This document shows, piece by piece, positions 5,648 to 6,924 of a stretch of 6,924 nucleotides of DNA. How positions within the stretch are numbered: position 1 is the stretch's first letter; each line of letters opens with the position of its first letter. A model generated the notes under the pieces. The model saw nothing but the letters and a program-made list of their open reading frames with translations, did not search any database and was not told the DNA's origin. Made by a program: the position numbers and the translations under genes. Source of the stretch: Anaerolineae bacterium (lineage in GTDB: Bacteria > Chloroflexota > Anaerolineae > 4572-78 > J111); contig JAGRCC010000298.1 of the NCBI GenBank assembly GCA_020433785.1, positions 1 through 6,924 on the forward strand, in the 5' to 3' direction.

Positions 5648-6924
5648 ATGAAATTCACTGATGGTTACTGGAACATGCGCGCCGGACTGAAGGCGCACTT
5701 TCCCATCCACGTCCACGACATCGACCTCGAACCGGACGCCCTGACCGTTTATGGCCCCACCAAACGGCTAACCCAGCGTGGCGATATTCTCAACCTGCCG
5801 CTGCTGACCGTTCGCTTCTCGTCGCCGATGCCCAACGTTATCCGGGTGCAGTTGGTTCACCACAAAGGGCGGCTGCCCCGCCCGCCGGACTTTGAACTGC
5901 ACCCCCAACCCACCGAAGTCAAAGTCTGCGACACGCCCCAGGCGGCCAGCTTGACCAGCGGCTGCTTGACCGTCCGCGTTGAAAAAGAGGACGACTGGCG
6001 GATCGATTTCAAGGCCGGGGATCGCCTGCTGACCGGCAGCGGCTGGCGCGGGATGGGCGTCATCGAAACCGCCGAGGGCAAATTCATGCACGAGCAGCTT
6101 AACCTGGGCGTCGGCGAGTGCGTCTACGGCCTGGGCGAACGCTTCACCCCCTTCGTCAAAAACGGCCAATCCGTCGATCTGTGGAACGAAGACGGCGGCA
6201 CCAGCAGCGAACAAGCCTACAAAAACATCCCCTTTTACCTGACCAATCGCGGCTACGGCGTCTTCATCAACCATCCCGAACAGGTCTCGCTCGAAGTCGC
6301 CTCAGAAAAGGTCGAGCGGGTCCAGTTCAGCGTCCCCGGCGACGCCCTGGACTACTTTGTCATCTACGGCCCCACCCCCAAAGCGGTGCTGACCCGCTAC
6401 ACCGCCCTCACCGGTCGCCCGGCCCTGCCGCCGGCCTGGTCTTTCGGCCTGTGGCTGAGTACCTCCTTCACCACCGACTACAACGAAGAGACCGTCACCC
6501 GCTTCATTCAGGGCATGGCCGACCGCGACCTGCCGCTGCACGTATTCCACTTCGACTGCTTCTGGATGAAAGGCTTTCAGTGGGTCAACCTGGCCTGGGA
6601 CACCGAAAACTTTCCCGACCCGGCCGCGATGCTGCTCCGGCTCAAGTCGCGCGGGCTGCGCATTTGCCTGTGGATCAACCCCTACATCGCCCAGCGGTCG
6701 GCCCTCTTTGACGAAGGCATGGCCGGCGGCTACCTGGTCAAGCGGCCCAACGGCGATGTCTGGCAGTGGGATCGCTGGCAGGCCGGCATGGCCCTGGTCG
6801 ATTTCACCAACCCCGCCGCCCGCCGCTGGTTCGGCGATAAGCTGCGCGCCCTGATCGATATGGGCGTCGACTCCTTCAAAACCGACTTCGGCGAGCGCGT
6901 CCCGACCGACGTGGTTTATTTCGA
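5648..6924 (+). CDS. yicI: Alpha-xylosidase, glycoside hydrolase family 31, YicI-like (3' end outside window)
   Basis: The enzyme hydrolyses terminal alpha-linked xylose, as E. coli YicI does on isoprimeverose-like substrates. The window holds 425 codons of a protein that is about 770 residues in E. coli, and alignment by eye is close throughout. The N-terminal beta-sandwich (about 1-225) includes GLGERFTPFVKNGQ and EQAYKNIPFYLTNRGYG. The catalytic barrel follows. D413 in FKTDFGER is the nucleophile (YicI Asp416). The residues that shape xylose recognition in YicI are all kept at a constant offset of three: F274, C304 and F305 (in HFDCFWMK), W342 and K411. The acid/base Asp (YicI Asp482) lies beyond the window. 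There is no signal peptide (MKFTDGYWNM), so it acts in the cytoplasm on imported sugar. AAAGGAA (5634-5640) lies 7 nt before ATG 5648 and overlaps the preceding TAA. Alpha-glucosidase activity is less likely because of the Cys-Phe pair. Confidence 0.5.
   Translation, partial: MKFTDGYWNMRAGLKAHFPIHVHDIDLEPDALTVYGPTKRLTQRGDILNLPLLTVRFSSPMPNVIRVQLVHHKGRLPRPPDFELHPQPTEVKVCDTPQAASLTSGCLTVRVEKEDDWRIDFKAGDRLLTGSGWRGMGVIETAEGKFMHEQLNLGVGECVYGLGERFTPFVKNGQSVDLWNEDGGTSSEQAYKNIPFYLTNRGYGVFINHPEQVSLEVASEKVERVQFSVPGDALDYFVIYGPTPKAVLTRYTALTGRPALPPAWSFGLWLSTSFTTDYNEETVTRFIQGMADRDLPLHVFHFDCFWMKGFQWVNLAWDTENFPDPAAMLLRLKSRGLRICLWINPYIAQRSALFDEGMAGGYLVKRPNGDVWQWDRWQAGMALVDFTNPAARRWFGDKLRALIDMGVDSFKTDFGERVPTDVVYF

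Noticed and set aside
6118..6711. Plus-strand open frame of 197 codons within the xylosidase gene
   Set aside because: It is an Arg/Pro-rich out-of-frame shadow; the YicI frame is conserved over the same stretch.

Overview
This window carries a sugar-uptake locus of the CUT1 ABC type coupled to a GH31 alpha-xylosidase, beside the 3' end of a 6-phosphogluconate dehydrogenase gene. The organism is a bacterium with fairly GC-rich genes, AT-rich control regions and clear AAGGAG-type ribosome sites. The lipoprotein sugar-binding protein, the LacI regulator and the gene style would fit a free-living saprophyte such as a member of the Chloroflexota (Anaerolineae-like). That placement is an impression from the proteins, not something the window proves.

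Layout. Positions 1-906 hold the catalytic C-terminal part of 6-phosphogluconate dehydrogenase (gnd, + strand, 5' end outside the window). A bulged hairpin at 929-956 lies between it and the convergent LacI-family regulator (975-2021, - strand). From 2022 to 2296 is the control region. It has a near-consensus + strand promoter (TTGACA, 17 bp, extended TATGAT), three GCGC-centred operator units repeated every 12 bp (2069-2106), and a near-consensus - strand promoter (TTGAAA, 17 bp, TATAAT). The two promoters face each other across the operator cluster. A roughly 220-nt leader follows. The + strand operon runs: lipoprotein substrate-binding protein (2297-3622); a 214-bp gap with a long imperfect hairpin (3652-3736) and a six-unit 7-bp repeat (3787-3828) that runs into the next ribosome site; first permease (3837-4748); second permease overlapping it by one base (4748-5635); and a YicI-type alpha-xylosidase (5648 to the window end, 3' part missing).

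How it works together (inference). The lipoprotein captures an alpha-xylosylated oligosaccharide (for example isoprimeverose or a xyloglucan fragment) and the two permeases import it. The xylosidase has no signal peptide and removes xylose in the cytoplasm. Pentose would then enter the pentose phosphate pathway, in which 6-phosphogluconate dehydrogenase also works. The regulator probably represses the operon and itself through the shared operators, and is released by a sugar. No transport ATPase is encoded in the window.

I found no tRNA, rRNA, CRISPR array, transposon or defence system. The most unusual material is non-coding: the face-to-face promoters around a 12-bp-phased operator triplet, and the hairpin plus heptad repeat between the binding-protein and permease genes.
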